Assembly: GCA_038501195.1 (NCBI GenBank)
Contig: JBBPUQ010000003.1
Span: forward strand, 5,920,501 to 5,984,500
DNA length: 64,000 bases
Reading direction: 5' to 3'
DNA from: Nemania diffusa
Lineage: Eukaryota > Ascomycota > Sordariomycetes > Xylariales > Xylariaceae
Shown: positions 43,893 through 55,097 of the stretch, in pieces
How positions within the stretch are numbered: the first letter of the stretch is position 1
How the letters are laid out: each line of letters begins with the position of its first letter
Notes under the pieces: generated by a model
The model's input: the letters and a program-made list of their open reading frames with translations, nothing else
What the model was told of the DNA's origin: nothing
Databases searched by the model: none
Made by a program: the position numbers and the translations under genes

Positions 43893-46379
43893 CTACCTGC
43901 GCTCTAACTCCCTCATGGTCTCCCGCACGATGCCCACGGCCTCAGCAACGACGTCCTCGCCGCGACGCCACGTGTACAGCGGCACGCCGTGCTGCGAGAG
44001 CGTGTCCTGCGCGCGCTCGAGGCGGCGGCGCCAGAGCTCCAGCTTCTTGTTCAGGGGGCCCTGGTTGGGGGAGCCGCCGGGGGGCGTCGGGGTGCCGGTG
44101 CTGCTGTTCGTGCTGCTGCGCACCAGGCCGATGTTGTTGGGGGGGAGGAGGGGGTCTGGGTCGACGTCTGAGTCGCCGGTTCGGCGCCTGATGGGGATTG
44201 AGCGGGGGCTTGCGCTCGCGATGCTGGAGGGCGTGCCCCGGCGGCGTGGGGGTGGGGGAGGCGGGGCGATGATTGTTCTGGAATAGTCGCTGGCACGGCT
44301 TGGGTTGCTGGAGGGCTGTTCGAGGGTTTGCTCTGAGGAATTGTGGATTTGGGATAAGGGGTGGAGAGGGAGGGACTTGGTAGACGGCTCTGAACCTGGA
44401 AAGGACCGTTGAGGAAGTGGTGGCGCTGGAGACATCTTTCGGCTGTTGGGGTTGGTGTCTTTGGTAGATAGAGTTGGGACTGTCGGGCTGCTCTGCAGGG
44501 ACGAGGGCTTCGCCGGCTTAGGAGGAGGCTTGCGGCCCTGTGGGGTTGCGGCCTGCGGCCCTTGTTTCGGTGTTTGCTCGGCGCTTGGCACGGTGCTTCC
44601 CGATGTAGTGCGGTATGCTGGTATCGGATCATCCGAGAGGTCTATTAGGTCACCCGTCGTCGGGGGAGCTTCGCTCTTGGATGTGACCGCAGTACGAGGG
44701 GGCAGAGCTGGCCTGTTCCGTGGGCCATCTCTGGAACTGCTCCTGGACTTCTGATCCCGACGGCTCAGTGTGGCTCTAGGGTTATTGCGGCTTTCGCTGG
44801 TATCGTACGCCGCGTCGAAGTATCCCGGTCGCTCAGGTGTAGTGACATCTCGAATGAATATGCCTTTGATCCGACCGGGATAGGCTAGGGCTAATTCAGT
44901 GTATACCTCCAGATCGGCCTCGCCGCTATCCCCAACAAGGAGAAATCTCCTCTCTGGAAAGTCATTCATGATCTTCTCTAATGTGCCCTTTTTCCGTTCC
45001 GCCACAGGCTCGAAGATACCTTGCAACATGCCGGTATATCGTTTCAAATGCAAGGAGCCGAGGGGTAGACCAGCAAGCTTAAAATAGGTAGCGAGGACTG
45101 GGTAGAGTTGCCACGGACTGTTGGAGCAGTAGTGTATTCTTACACCCATATCGTGCAGGCTGTTGTACCAGTCCTGAACACCATCAATGGTTAAATCGTG
45201 GAGCTCACGCACAAAGGTATTCCGAAAAATCTCTTTAGCTCCGAGAGATATGTTGGAGCGCTTGATCGTGTCGTCAATATCACTGATTAGGCTCACACCT
45301 CGGGGTTCAATGACCCGTACAGCTTCGGTGCAGGAAATGTCTTCGTTTGCCAAGACTCGGACATGGGTTGGTATAAAATTGAGCGCTGCCCTGGTGATGA
45401 AGTGGCCAGAATCGTCTGTCATGACTGTGCGTGATTGAGATTCAGTGTCATTGTAGAAGAAGAGGGTGATGGCCACGTCAACTAATGGTGTTGTTAGGAA
45501 TGGTCCGATTCGTGCCATTAGATTCGCATTCGCGGCGGCCAGTTCCATGTCGCTCAGTGCGGCAGTCCCAAGCGTATTCGTCCTCGAAAGCATTGTAGGC
45601 GAAGCTTGCCTGACGCGCGGCGTTGGGCTTCGGCTTGCATGATGCCTACGTTTGTCGCCTTCGTCCTCAGACGACTCGTCTTTGGGTCTTTCGCTGTAAG
45701 TGCCCTGCTGCGCGGCCTCTTCTTCGGCGCGTCCCCTGCGCTCAATTTCTTGGGCCTCGCGTGCGATGCTCTCCCTTTCCCGCTCCTCCTCATGCTGTTG
45801 ATGTACGCTGGAAAACGTCGGATTGGTGTTAGCCACATTCTCCGTCTGCTGCAACCTGGGAACTGGAATGCCGCTTAGCTGTCTCGCTAGCCCGATGAGA
45901 ACTCGATTGCGCCGTGTCATAGGACCTTTGTGAGGATTATATATCCACCCTCGTACGTCGACATCTACGACGGCCTTTTCGTCTTCGTATCGAGCCCATT
46001 CTTTGCGCCAGTACTCCTGCTCATCCATACCCATGCTTGCAGAGTGCGGCGGCCCAGCAGGATTAGCAAACTGCCTTGGCTTCTCCCTCACATGTTGCTT
46101 GGCATAAGAGGGAAACAGAACCATCTGCTCGTTCCCTTTGGTGACAATGGCGACATCGGGGAAGGATCCCGGGATGGTGATCTTGGACATCTCAGGCGTG
46201 TCGATGTCACTCGACCTCGTCTGGTTGTACGACTCCTTGATCTCGTTCACGGCGATGGCACCAGCCCTATAGACACTGCCGGCCATCGCAGCCAGCTTCT
46301 TCCGCCTTGTGCCCCTCTCGCGGCCGCCGTCGACGCCATAATTGCCGCTCCCGACGCCGAGACCCGGCATCGACGTCAT
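43893..46379 (-). CDS. APP1: App1-type phosphatidate phosphatase
   Basis: A continuous frame of 828 residues from ATG 46379. The DUF2183/App1 catalytic region contains SDIDDTIKRSNISLGAKEI, whose DxDxT-type core begins at Asp367, followed by HYCSNSPWQLYP, LHLKRYTG and FLLVGDSGEADLEVY. These are the HAD-like motifs of the Mg-dependent enzyme that makes diacylglycerol from phosphatidate at cortical actin patches (role known in yeast). Residues 150-270 are a charged linker. The last 250 residues are Pro/Ser-rich with PPPPPPRRR, typical of SH3-binding tails. Third-position G/C coding continues without a stop upstream of this ATG as far as 46712, so the native protein may be longer, with its start in an unidentified upstream exon. 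Confidence 0.9.
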   Translation of the reverse strand: MTSMPGLGVGSGNYGVDGGRERGTRRKKLAAMAGSVYRAGAIAVNEIKESYNQTRSSDIDTPEMSKITIPGSFPDVAIVTKGNEQMVLFPSYAKQHVREKPRQFANPAGPPHSASMGMDEQEYWRKEWARYEDEKAVVDVDVRGWIYNPHKGPMTRRNRVLIGLARQLSGIPVPRLQQTENVANTNPTFSSVHQQHEEERERESIAREAQEIERRGRAEEEAAQQGTYSERPKDESSEDEGDKRRHHASRSPTPRVRQASPTMLSRTNTLGTAALSDMELAAANANLMARIGPFLTTPLVDVAITLFFYNDTESQSRTVMTDDSGHFITRAALNFIPTHVRVLANEDISCTEAVRVIEPRGVSLISDIDDTIKRSNISLGAKEIFRNTFVRELHDLTIDGVQDWYNSLHDMGVRIHYCSNSPWQLYPVLATYFKLAGLPLGSLHLKRYTGMLQGIFEPVAERKKGTLEKIMNDFPERRFLLVGDSGEADLEVYTELALAYPGRIKGIFIRDVTTPERPGYFDAAYDTSESRNNPRATLSRRDQKSRSSSRDGPRNRPALPPRTAVTSKSEAPPTTGDLIDLSDDPIPAYRTTSGSTVPSAEQTPKQGPQAATPQGRKPPPKPAKPSSLQSSPTVPTLSTKDTNPNSRKMSPAPPLPQRSFPGSEPSTKSLPLHPLSQIHNSSEQTLEQPSSNPSRASDYSRTIIAPPPPPPRRRGTPSSIASASPRSIPIRRRTGDSDVDPDPLLPPNNIGLVRSSTNSSTGTPTPPGGSPNQGPLNKKLELWRRRLERAQDTLSQHGVPLYTWRRGEDVVAEAVGIVRETMRELERR

Positions 46380-46712
46380 ATTCCCGATTCGCGTTGCGAT
46401 CCCATGCTTTATGCTCTTCGCGAGAGGCCGGCCCAGGAGCAGGCGCCAGGCGTGATCGACTAATCGCGACTGCTCTTGGCGACGGCGTTGGCGCTCGAGA
46501 ATGTACTTATATATGCGACTCTGGAAGCGATGCTTGTAGTACGGTAAAGTGTCGAGGTGGAAGCCAATGAGGCGCTCGCGATATCGTTCACGCAGGCCCC
46601 GCGGGAAGAGGAACTGAACCAGGCTCAGTCGGCGAGGGGCTTGCGAACGCTGGACGAAGTGGCGGGGCGCCAGTGTGGTTGAGGATATCGGGCCTACTTG
46701 GATAGTCGAATA
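46380..46712 (-). other. Probable N-terminal coding extension of APP1
   Basis: In frame with APP1 and open for about 110 codons, strongly G/C at third positions and rich in Arg and aromatic residues (PYYKHRFQSRIYKY, SRLVDHAWRLLLGRPLAK). There is no ATG in it; TAG at 46713-46715 closes it. This pattern suggests an internal exon whose first exon I could not place. A long 5' leader is the alternative. Confidence 0.5.
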
Positions 46713-47758
46713 CTATGCGTAGACAGACGGTGGAGCAAAGAGCAAAGTTGGCTGTTAGGGTCAGAGCTACTCGTCAGTGGAGTAAGGCGCCGGGGCGTTT
46801 TGCATTGGTAACAGTAGGTCGTAATGTCGTAATGGATTTCGAGAAGAAGAAGGAGGGTGTGACGAAAGACGGATCTATCTATCTATATGTGTATGTGTAG
46901 GTATATATTGCTATGTTCACTAAGGTAGGAGGTAGGTACTGCTGTACAAGGAGCCAGCTCTGAAGCACAAGGTGACTCGAAGAAAGTAATATAGGAATGA
47001 GAACACTTAGAGGATCTGAATTCGCATAAATAAATTCTAATTGTAGCTACCGAGAAAAGGTTATAGGTATGTGAGCGTCGAAATAGGTGGTGATGAAGTT
47101 GAGAGGTGTGTAGGCAGGCTGTAGGCAGGCCGTAAGCAGGTACAAAATCGGTTCTCGTGTTTCTTGCTGGACTTGGAGATAAGTGACATCAGTGAGGTGC
47201 ATCCAGATCCATGTACATTGGCACTCGTCTTACGTATGCCTATATCTAGTATTAATATAGGTAAGGCAAATAGGGAGCTTAAATGGGCGTTTATTGATGT
47301 AGAGGGGCGCTCGCTAATAGCCCTGGAATGCATGTACCTGCCTAGGCAGGTAGGTACCTTTAATAGGCAGATTAGGTAAGTTTAGGTCGTGTTTGCAGTG
47401 CAGTACTGTACGTACAGTGGATTGTGAATTACCCGCAGCTGTTGATTGGGCGACGAAATAGCGAGTTTCTAGAGGCTGCTACTCTGTACCAAACAAAACT
47501 CCCGATTCCAAACCAGCAAACCGAGCATTCATCTGCCTATCTTCCAGCTTAAGAGAACCTCTCCCATACTTCCTCCCACTCTTCTTACGATTACCATTTC
47601 AAGCCGCCAGTCGCATATCCTTCACCATACTCCCCAGCACTCATACCACTCTTTACGCCGGGGCTTCTCCTTACTGTGACATTCTTTTAATTAGGCATAG
47701 CCTATTCCTCGGACCTTGAACCTACGGACAGGAAGAAAGACATTACCAGACGGCCAAT
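46713..47758. other. Divergent promoter region APP1 / BIM1
   Basis: Contains TATCTATC repeats near 46874, the dispersed motif near 46925, and the palindrome CCTGCCTAGGCAGG at 47337-47350 followed by TAGGTACC. A pyrimidine-rich stretch (47500-47690) lies upstream of the BIM1 start. Confidence 0.5.
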
Positions 47759-48973
47759 ATGGGTGAATCACGGTGAGTCCTCGACCAGACAGTGCCTTGC
47801 GCACAACACGCGCAACCAACAGCAACACAACTGACAACCTCTTTATTTGGCCCTTTGCAGACAGGAGCTTGTAGCATGGCTTAATAGCCTTCTGCAGCTT
47901 AACATGACCAAAGTCGAGCAATGCGGTACTGGGTAAGTAAAAACACAATATAAAATATATAGGGGATCCGAAAAAAACGCCATCGCGAACCCCCCCTGCT
48001 TATTTATTTTCGTTACCCCTCCCCCACCACGAGACACCGCAGGCGTTCGGGGGACATCTTCAGACCCTGGCCATTTCCCTGCGTCTCTGTCAACCTCCTG
48101 TTTCAAGTTAATTTAGCAAGAATTTCCACAATCTTCGCTATGCTAGCTTTTCATTTTCTCGAGCTTCACCTCTTCCACTCCCCGCGCCTAGAGACGGTAG
48201 AGGGCTAGCTAACCTCGTTGCGCCTACGATGTAGTGCTGCCCTGTGTCAGGTTTTCGATAGCATCTTCCTCGATGTACCTATGTCGCGAGTTAAGTTCAA
48301 TGTGAATGGCGAATGGGCTTATGTTCAGAATTTCAAGGTCCTACAAAGTTAGTCAAGCCATCTCTGGTTGCTGTCTCTCACGTATCAATTCGAATACTCC
48401 TATGCTAACGCCTACACGTTACTCGTCCTAGATACCTTTACCAAGCACCATGTCGACAAGCCCATCCCTGTCGAAGCCCTCACCAAGTGTAAGATGCAGG
48501 ACAACCTCGAATTTCTGCAATGGACCAAGAAGTTCTGGGACCAGTACTTCCCCGGCGGAGACTACGATGCCGTCGCACGAAGGAAAGGTGGCACCTTGCC
48601 TCCCACGGGTGCCGGCCCTCGGGCGACGGCGGGCAGCGCAGCCGCAGCTAGGAGAGGAGGCACTACCCCTACCACCGGTCCCCGTCTAGGCGTCAAAGCT
48701 GGCGGAGGCGGTGGTGCGGCGTCGGCGGCACTCCTGCAGGAGAATGCCACGCTTAAGGAGACAGTGGTGGGCCTCGAGCGCGAGAGGGACTTCTACTTCA
48801 GCAAATTGCGAGACATCGAGCTATTAATCCAGCAGGCCGTAGATGATGATCCGGAGCTCGAGAAGCAAGAGGACGGTCTCATCAAGCAAATCCAGGCGAT
48901 ATTATACTCGACCGAGGAGGGTTTCGAGATCCCAGCCGAGGGAGAGGCGCTAGATGACCAGGAGACATTCTAA
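47759..48973 (+). CDS. BIM1: EB1-family microtubule plus-end protein (Bim1/Mal3)
   Basis: Four exons, 47759-47772, 47861-47932, 48235-48347 and 48432-48973, give 246 residues. The first exon codes only MGES plus part of Arg, and the second intron is 302 nt, long for this window. The N-terminal calponin-homology domain (about 5-105) is intact: RQELVAWLNSLLQLNMTKVEQCGTG, DVPMSRVKFNVNGEWAYVQNFKVLQ, FTKHHVDKPIPVEALTKCKMQDNLEFLQW. A basic Gly/Ala/Thr linker follows. The coiled-coil EB-homology region (about 165-230) includes ENATLKETVVGLERERDFYFSKLRDIELLIQ, and the tail ends DDQETF. EB1 proteins track growing microtubule ends and recruit partners through the EBH pocket. All joins keep frame; the identification is firm. 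Confidence 0.94.
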
Positions 48974-50162
48974 GCCGAGGCTGGAATACTCACTGGCTTA
49001 GAAGCAAGAACATACGAAGTAATGAACAACACGGAGACAGGGGCGTGACGAAGTAATACTGGAGGAGAGTGCTGCATAAGAGTACCAATTGATGGGAGGT
49101 ATGTGTCGTCAGGGGAGCTATGCACCGGACAACGAATATGCCAAAGGCGTGGTAATGGTTTTAGCGGTGCGGTGTCGGAGCAGAGGAAGATGTCGTGAGA
49201 AAACCATCCGTGTCTCAACCCAGCGTTTCCGCCAACGAAGGTTAGGTCGATATATGCTGGAATATGAACACAACAACAACACCAAGAACAAACAGTAAAC
49301 AATCAAGTGTCTTTACGTTCCATTTTATTGTGATCTACCTTGCAACAATTCCATTTGCCATCGAACTTCCAAACCCTTACCCGTCGTCTCCCTTGAGATA
49401 TCCTTCTAAGCAGGCTACAGGGAGAGATCGGTGGACAGCAGAGCGTAACATGGCATCAGACATGCATGCGTATTGAGCCTGGCCGCTGCTGGCGCATACT
49501 TCTTCTCGTCCTTTCCTAGGCGACTTCCTTCTACAGAGTTCCTTCTACAGAGCACCTCAAGTAGGCGCACACGCTGTATTTGAGGAACCCACAGGCTGCA
49601 GGTTTCAGGAAGTACATGTATAAGTAAATAAGGTTAGTGAAGTAGGCACGCAGGCGGGTAGGTAAAGAGTGGAAATAGCACCTGATAGCGGCCCTTCCCG
49701 TACCTCCCTTAGGAAGTAGGTACTCGGAGAATAGCAATGGCAATCGCAGCAGTAGCAGCAGGAGCGGCAACATTAAAGTTCACCAGCGCAAGATCAAATC
49801 ACTCGAGCCTACGTATGGCGGGTCATGCTGCGCCGAGAGTACTATCCCATCCCATCTCATCTCATCCTCCTCCTCCTCCTCTCCCTCTGCCACGTTACCT
49901 AACTACCTCACCACCAACTCCACCTCTAGTCTCACATATCGATCTAGCAACTCCCTATCAATTAATAGTGTAGAACTCTCTCGAAAGACAGCCTTGTTCG
50001 TATACCTCTTCCGGTCTGTTCGCATTCATTGCTCGGTTCTAGCACGATCTAATTCAGGAGTCGTTCAAGCCCGCCCTTTTATCGTGACGTGATTCTATCA
50101 AGCATCAAGCTTTCAATGACAGCAGAAGCATACAATCGAATTCACTCGTAACACCTATCACA
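48974..50162. other. Intergenic, 1.2 kb
   Basis: The 3' flank of BIM1 and the promoter of the chromo-domain gene. Several short open frames overlap on both strands with no recognisable motif. A CATCTCATC/CTCCTCCTC repeat lies at about 49850-49890, and the direct repeat TTCCTTCTACAGAG at about 49526-49553. Confidence 0.5.
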
Positions 50163-52002
50163 ATGGCTTCGACACGACACAAAAGGAAGAGTGCGAGTTC
50201 CCATCCCATAACGGGGAGATACACTCGATCAAGCTCGGGTTTGCGAGTAGCAACTAAGATGCAACCTCAGACGCTGCCTAACCATAGGCAATGTCACCGA
50301 AAACGCGCCTCAGCTACGACGAGGAAAATCGCTTCTAATAAGAACAGGGCCTCGCATCGTCGCCAGCCCAATCATGTCGCCTCGCCACAACGCAGTTCTT
50401 TGCGCCGCGCGCTGCGGGAAAGCCTGGAGTTGTCTAAACGAGCCATGCAGCCCAGCGTGTCATCACCGACAGACCTGAGAATGCCACCGGCATCTTCCAC
50501 TTTTGCTTCAATTCCAATGAGCTCAACACGGGTTAAACTACAAGTATCCGGGCAGCAGTCCAAATATCGAGGCCAGGAAATTCGAAGTGGAACTAAGGAT
50601 AGCATCGGTACCATCACTGCCACAACTCGCTCATCACGATTTGCTCACGCTTCGGCCTTGAAGCTGAACCCTCAGCGCACCTCTCTTCGAATAGCTATCC
50701 GCGAGAGCCTAGAAGTGATGAACTCTCCCCATGGGGATTTAGTTCAACCGGCAAACTACACCAAACCGATGCCAGCACAAACCCCAGAACTAGAGTCATT
50801 ATTCAACGAGAAGCCGAAGACTGAGGCGCGGAATCTAGCCATTAGTGAGGGAAGTTCTCGTAGACATACGCCGCTATCCGAAAATTCGAAAACCACAACT
50901 GTTTCGCTCGCGACGTCACGGCGGAGCTCTTTTGGCCGAATTGTGCGCGAGAATTTCCATGTGACTGAACAGGGGAATGTGTCTGTTAATATAGCAACAA
51001 GAGAGATGGGTTCTAGTCAAAACAGTGTAATAGAACATACTGTTAAGGAAGTCCCACAGAGCCAAGATGGCGCCAACAGCGGAGCCATTTCGTTGCCGCA
51101 CTCCTCACCAGCACTCAGTTCGGATACATATTTGACTCCTCCAGACGTAGGGAGTAGCACGGGAACTCCATCACAACTTGTTCGCACGTCATCAGAGTCG
51201 TCTACTACAGCCTCCCCACCCTCCTTTATGGTAACAAGATCTAGATCTAGATCATTAGCATCTTCGCGACCCCACCAGAAACTAGCTCAAGAATCGTCTC
51301 TCGTCACAAAGCCTTCAACCCCCCGAATCCGGCCCTCACTGCCTAAAACACCCCCACAAGGTGCTTTAAACTTAGTTGGTAAACAGGCTTTGCCTACAGA
51401 TGTTGCTCGACAGCAGATTCCTACCTCAACATCCCGAACTAGAAGTATCCTTAGCAAAAGAAAGCCTCAGGATAGTCCAGATGATTCCCAGTCAATAGCA
51501 ACGCGCAGAGGTTGGCACCAGGTGCGTGAGATTATCAACGAGGCTCCTGGCGGACTCTATTTGGTTGAGTGGGAGGGGCGAGACCCTCGGACTGGGGTTA
51601 AGGTGAGTCTTCCCCTAATTAGTTATCATTTTCTAAGATCAAGGGCCTATTTACACCGAGATCTTTGTTCGAAATTTTCACTCCTTTAAACCCTAGCATC
51701 TTGATATAGAAAATTTGCTGATTTCTAATGTCACAGTGGCCAGCATCTTGGGTACGTGAATTCCTGTATCTTATCCCTCACCATTGAATGTTCGGATGAG
51801 GTCTGGTTCTCCTTATTTGAGTGTCTAGGTGTTCAAAGAACGAGAACATAACTATTTTGAGTGGATGTCGATGACTCTAATTTAAATATCAGCGTTGTAA
51901 AGCCTCCATCAGCTAACATAGTCTATTTAGATTCAGGCTAAGAATGTTTCGGCGAGCGCAGTCCGCCACTGGGAGGCGAGAAAAAAGGAGAGAACCGACT
52001 AA
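50163..52002 (+). CDS. Basic protein with C-terminal chromo-like domain
   Basis: Exons 50163-51602, 51737-51751 and 51937-52002 give 506 residues. The middle exon is only 15 nt (WPASW); its splice sites GTGAGT/ACAG and GTACGT/TCAG with CTAAC branches are good and restore a chromo-domain fold. The end of the protein reads WHQVREIINEAPGGLYLVEW, then EGRDPRTGVK, WPASW and AKNVSASAVRHWEARK. It resembles chromo and chromo-shadow domains of fungal chromatin proteins. The rest is basic and disordered, with Arg/Lys/Ser-rich stretches at the N terminus. Three copies of a 15-residue motif occur: QRSSLRRALRESLEL (76-90), QRTSLRIAIRESLEV (171-185) and a weaker RRSSFGRIVRENFHV (253-267). Binding to methylated histone is a guess from the domain only. 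Confidence 0.75.
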
Positions 52003-52688
52003 CGATACGAGCTGGGTTAGGTGAGAGTAGCCTAGCTAGGATATGATTTCTTCAAGCTTGGCAATATCTTGATCGTGCTATCCTGCGGGGCGAAAATTAG
52101 AGGGCTCTTGATGTTTTTGCACTTGACACGAAGGACTGAAGATAACGCAAGAAAAGGTGTACGAAAACTATGTGATGATTTCACGAATAGTTGGTTGACT
52201 AATGTCTGCTAAGGACAGCACGCTATGAAATTCACTGACATTAGGACATGATAGATATACCCTACTTGTTGGCGACTAGATAATTAGGCCATACGATTTG
52301 AGATCCAATTCATTTCGATACGCACTGAGACTCTTAATTATACATGAATGACCACCTAACTAACTGGTTCTCTAGAAATAGAACTGCGGCTTTGCCTATA
52401 TGTTCTACCTTACTAGATCTTGGTTGAGTTATCCTTACAATAGTGGGGGTTTATGTAGTCCTTTATCCTTTATTCGTTCTGATCTCACCTCTGTCATCTG
52501 GCTTTACACGCTGATGTCTCAGCAGGCGCAATTCTCAGTTTGGATATCCTGCTAATCCCAAGACTTAATTTACTGTTATCGCTATTAGGCCTATACCTGG
52601 CTTAACCAAACTAACGAATCAGGCTACAAACCAAGAAAGCCCTCGCCTTCTATATCGAATTGCTAATGTATATTAATACAACTGAGAA
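52003..52688. other. Convergent intergenic region
   Basis: Between the chromo-domain gene and the CYP51 3' end. Ordinary composition, no gene or RNA recognised. Confidence 0.5.
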
Positions 52689-52769
52689 GACCCATTTATA
52701 CAATTGAAAACACTATTTATATAACTAAAAAGCACCATTTATACAATTGAAAAGCACCCTTTATATAAA
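52689..52769. repeat. Four tandem ~22-bp units at the CYP51 3' end
   Basis: Units of the form CCATTTATACAATTGAAAAG (with variants such as CTATTTATATAACTAAAAAG) repeat about four times and stop directly at the CYP51 stop codon. In the minus-strand transcript they would form the first part of the 3' untranslated region. Confidence 0.7.
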
Positions 52770-54443
52770 TCAAACCACGCGTCGCTCCCACCGGATCTCA
52801 GCAGACGGCACCGGCCGCGAGAACAGAGACGTATAGTCCGTAGCCGGCACCCTCTCCGTCCCATCCAGCGTCGCGAGCCTCAGGTTCCGCACCACGGTCA
52901 GGACGATCGTCGCCAGGTTCAGGTACGCGAACTTCTCGCCGATGCAGCGGTGCCGGCCCGCGCCGAACGGCAGGTACGGGCTGCCCGTGCCCTTGCTCGT
53001 GGGCCCGTAGCCGTAGTCCACCGCGTCGGACGGGTCGGCCGCCGCTGCCGTGGGGTCTGGGAGGGGTGCTTCCGTCCAGCGGTGCGGGTCCCAGGTTTGC
53101 GGGGACGGGAAGTGCGAGGCGCTCATGTGGGACATGATCGGGCTGGCGATCAGCACTGTGTTCGGCTCGATGGTGTAGGAAGTGTCGGGCACGGGGATGG
53201 CGTGGGTTACCTTTCGCATGAGGGTGTGGATGGAGGAGTGCACGCGGAGGGTCTCCTTTATCACGTTTGAGAGGAGGGGGAGCTTGGAGAGGGAGGCGAG
53301 GGAGAGGGGGAGGGGCTGGGTCCCAGGGCGGAGAGTTGTTCTTCGTAGAGGGCTTCTGCTATGGAGGGTTGGGATGCTAGGCGGTGAATTATCCAGGCGC
53401 TGGCGGATCTGTAGGGTCGCGTGTTAGTACTTTTTTTTTTTTTTTTTTTTGGTGTTGGGCTTGAATAGGGGATGTGGGAGGAAAAGGGGTTCGTGAATCC
53501 CTGCAGAGATTACGTATGAGACTTGGGAGACCTACGAAGAAGAGTGCTGGCCACCCATGAGCAAGGTGATCATCATATTGGCAATCTCCTTGTCCGGAAT
53601 TACCTGCCCGTTCTTGTAGACGCAAGTCATCAGGTGCGAGATCATGTCTGGCTCCTCGTCGCTCACCCCAGCTGCCTTGCTCGCTTCCCTAGCTCTCCGG
53701 CGGTCATTGATAAGATCCATGTATACGGCCTGCATCTTCAGATGCGCGGCGTCTCGACGCCGGTTCTGCGGCAGCGGCGCCCAGGGCATTATGAAGTTGA
53801 TGGGCTGAAACCCCATGTCGAGATCATGGTACAGCCCCGCGAAGCTCGCCGTGAGCTTCGCCCGCACTTCCGCGCCCTGCAGGCTGCGCGCCGCCGTGAA
53901 CAAGGTGATCTCCGACATGGCCGCCGCCACGTTGACCCTCCCCCTAGCGCCAACGAAGTTCGCGGCGAGGTACTCGAGGACCTCCCTCTCGATGAGCGGC
54001 ACGTAGGCCTCGAGGGCGCGCGGCGTGAGCCCGAACTTGACGAAGCGCTTCTGCTCCATGAGCCTGGCGTTGGGGCAGTCGTAGACGACGCCGCGGCCGA
54101 ACACGGGCGTCGTCAGGGGCGCGTAGATGGCCTCGGCGTTGACGTCCTGCACGCGCCCGTTGAGCACGAACTCGTTGCCCGCGGGGCCGAGGCACACGGT
54201 CATGCGCCTGCCCAGGAGCACGAAGGCGAAGACGTCGCCGTGCGCGGCGCGGCAGCGCGAGTAGAAGGCGAGGGGGTCCGTGCCGTAGGCGACGGCGTTG
54301 CCGATGAAGGGGAGCCAGTGGAAGACGAGGGGGGGCGAGGATTTCCGGCGGGGGAGCTGCTGGTGCAGGACGTTGATGAGGATGGTGGTTAGGAGGGCGC
54401 CGGCGAGGTATGCCGCGAGACGGAGTGCGGAAGTGAGTTCCAT
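52770..54443 (-). CDS. CYP51: CYP51 sterol 14-alpha-demethylase copy with apparent frameshift
   Basis: Exon 1 (54443-53536) has an N-terminal membrane anchor (about 8-30) and CYP51 signatures: SPPLVFHWLPFIGNA, TTPVFGRGVVYDCPN, LMEQKRFVKFGLT, and the I-helix region LLMGGQHSSS. A 127-nt intron with a run of about 22 T (53430-53451) follows. Exon 2 starts at 53408 with SASAWIIHRLAS and continues to EEQLSALG. The homologous sequence then carries on in another frame (PLPLSLASLSKLPLLSNVIKETLR) and includes the K-helix KETLR, the haem loop FGAGRHRCIGE and the stop at 52770. The shift falls at 53316-53329, and no GT donor exists between the intron acceptor and that point. The enzyme removes the 14-alpha methyl group of ergosterol precursors and is the azole target. 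The protein would be about 515 residues without the shift, the normal size. Pseudogene, recent mutation and sequencing error are all possible. Confidence 0.85.
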
Positions 54444-55097
54444 TTTTGTAGAGATATTGGAGGGTTTGTTTGGTTAGAAGAAAGTTAACGTATGGAGGAA
54501 GAGATAGTGGGAAGCTTTGATCTAGTTTAAAGTACGCATTGGTCGAGGAGGTGGCAGTAATGTCAACAGGGAGAAGACATATAACATTTTGGAAACAAGT
54601 AGGAGGTTATAATTATAATAAGCTGCTACTAGACGATATAATAGATGTTAGCTGTTGCAAGGGGATATTACATATCATCGTCTTAGTATTCGTGTATAGA
54701 GAGCGTTGGTATGTATTCGTATTCGGATAATAACTTGCTTATATTATCACTTACTTCACTGGCGCGTGTCGGTTCCACCCCTGTATAAGGGTCAAGGTTC
54801 ATAGATTGATTCATTGCGGGTAATTTTATCCTCTATATTCTAATGAGAATATATCTAGAACATGTTCTGTATTAGCTAATTCTGCAACTTGAAATAATAA
54901 GGGACCGTTTTAAGTTATACTGCGCTGCACTCTAGGCGTCAAGGTTAAGATTTGGCCTGTATATCTTCTCCGTAGATAATTAACAATAACCCAATACCTA
55001 TACGAGTTCCAGGCGAGTATGAATAGATGTCAGAGGTTTGCTGTGTCAGAGTGTCGCAGTCATTTATAACCCAACTCTAAAATACCTTAATTTTATC
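54444..55097. other. Upstream flank of CYP51
   Basis: Promoter side of the CYP51 copy, grading into A+T-rich DNA. No gene recognised. Confidence 0.45.
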
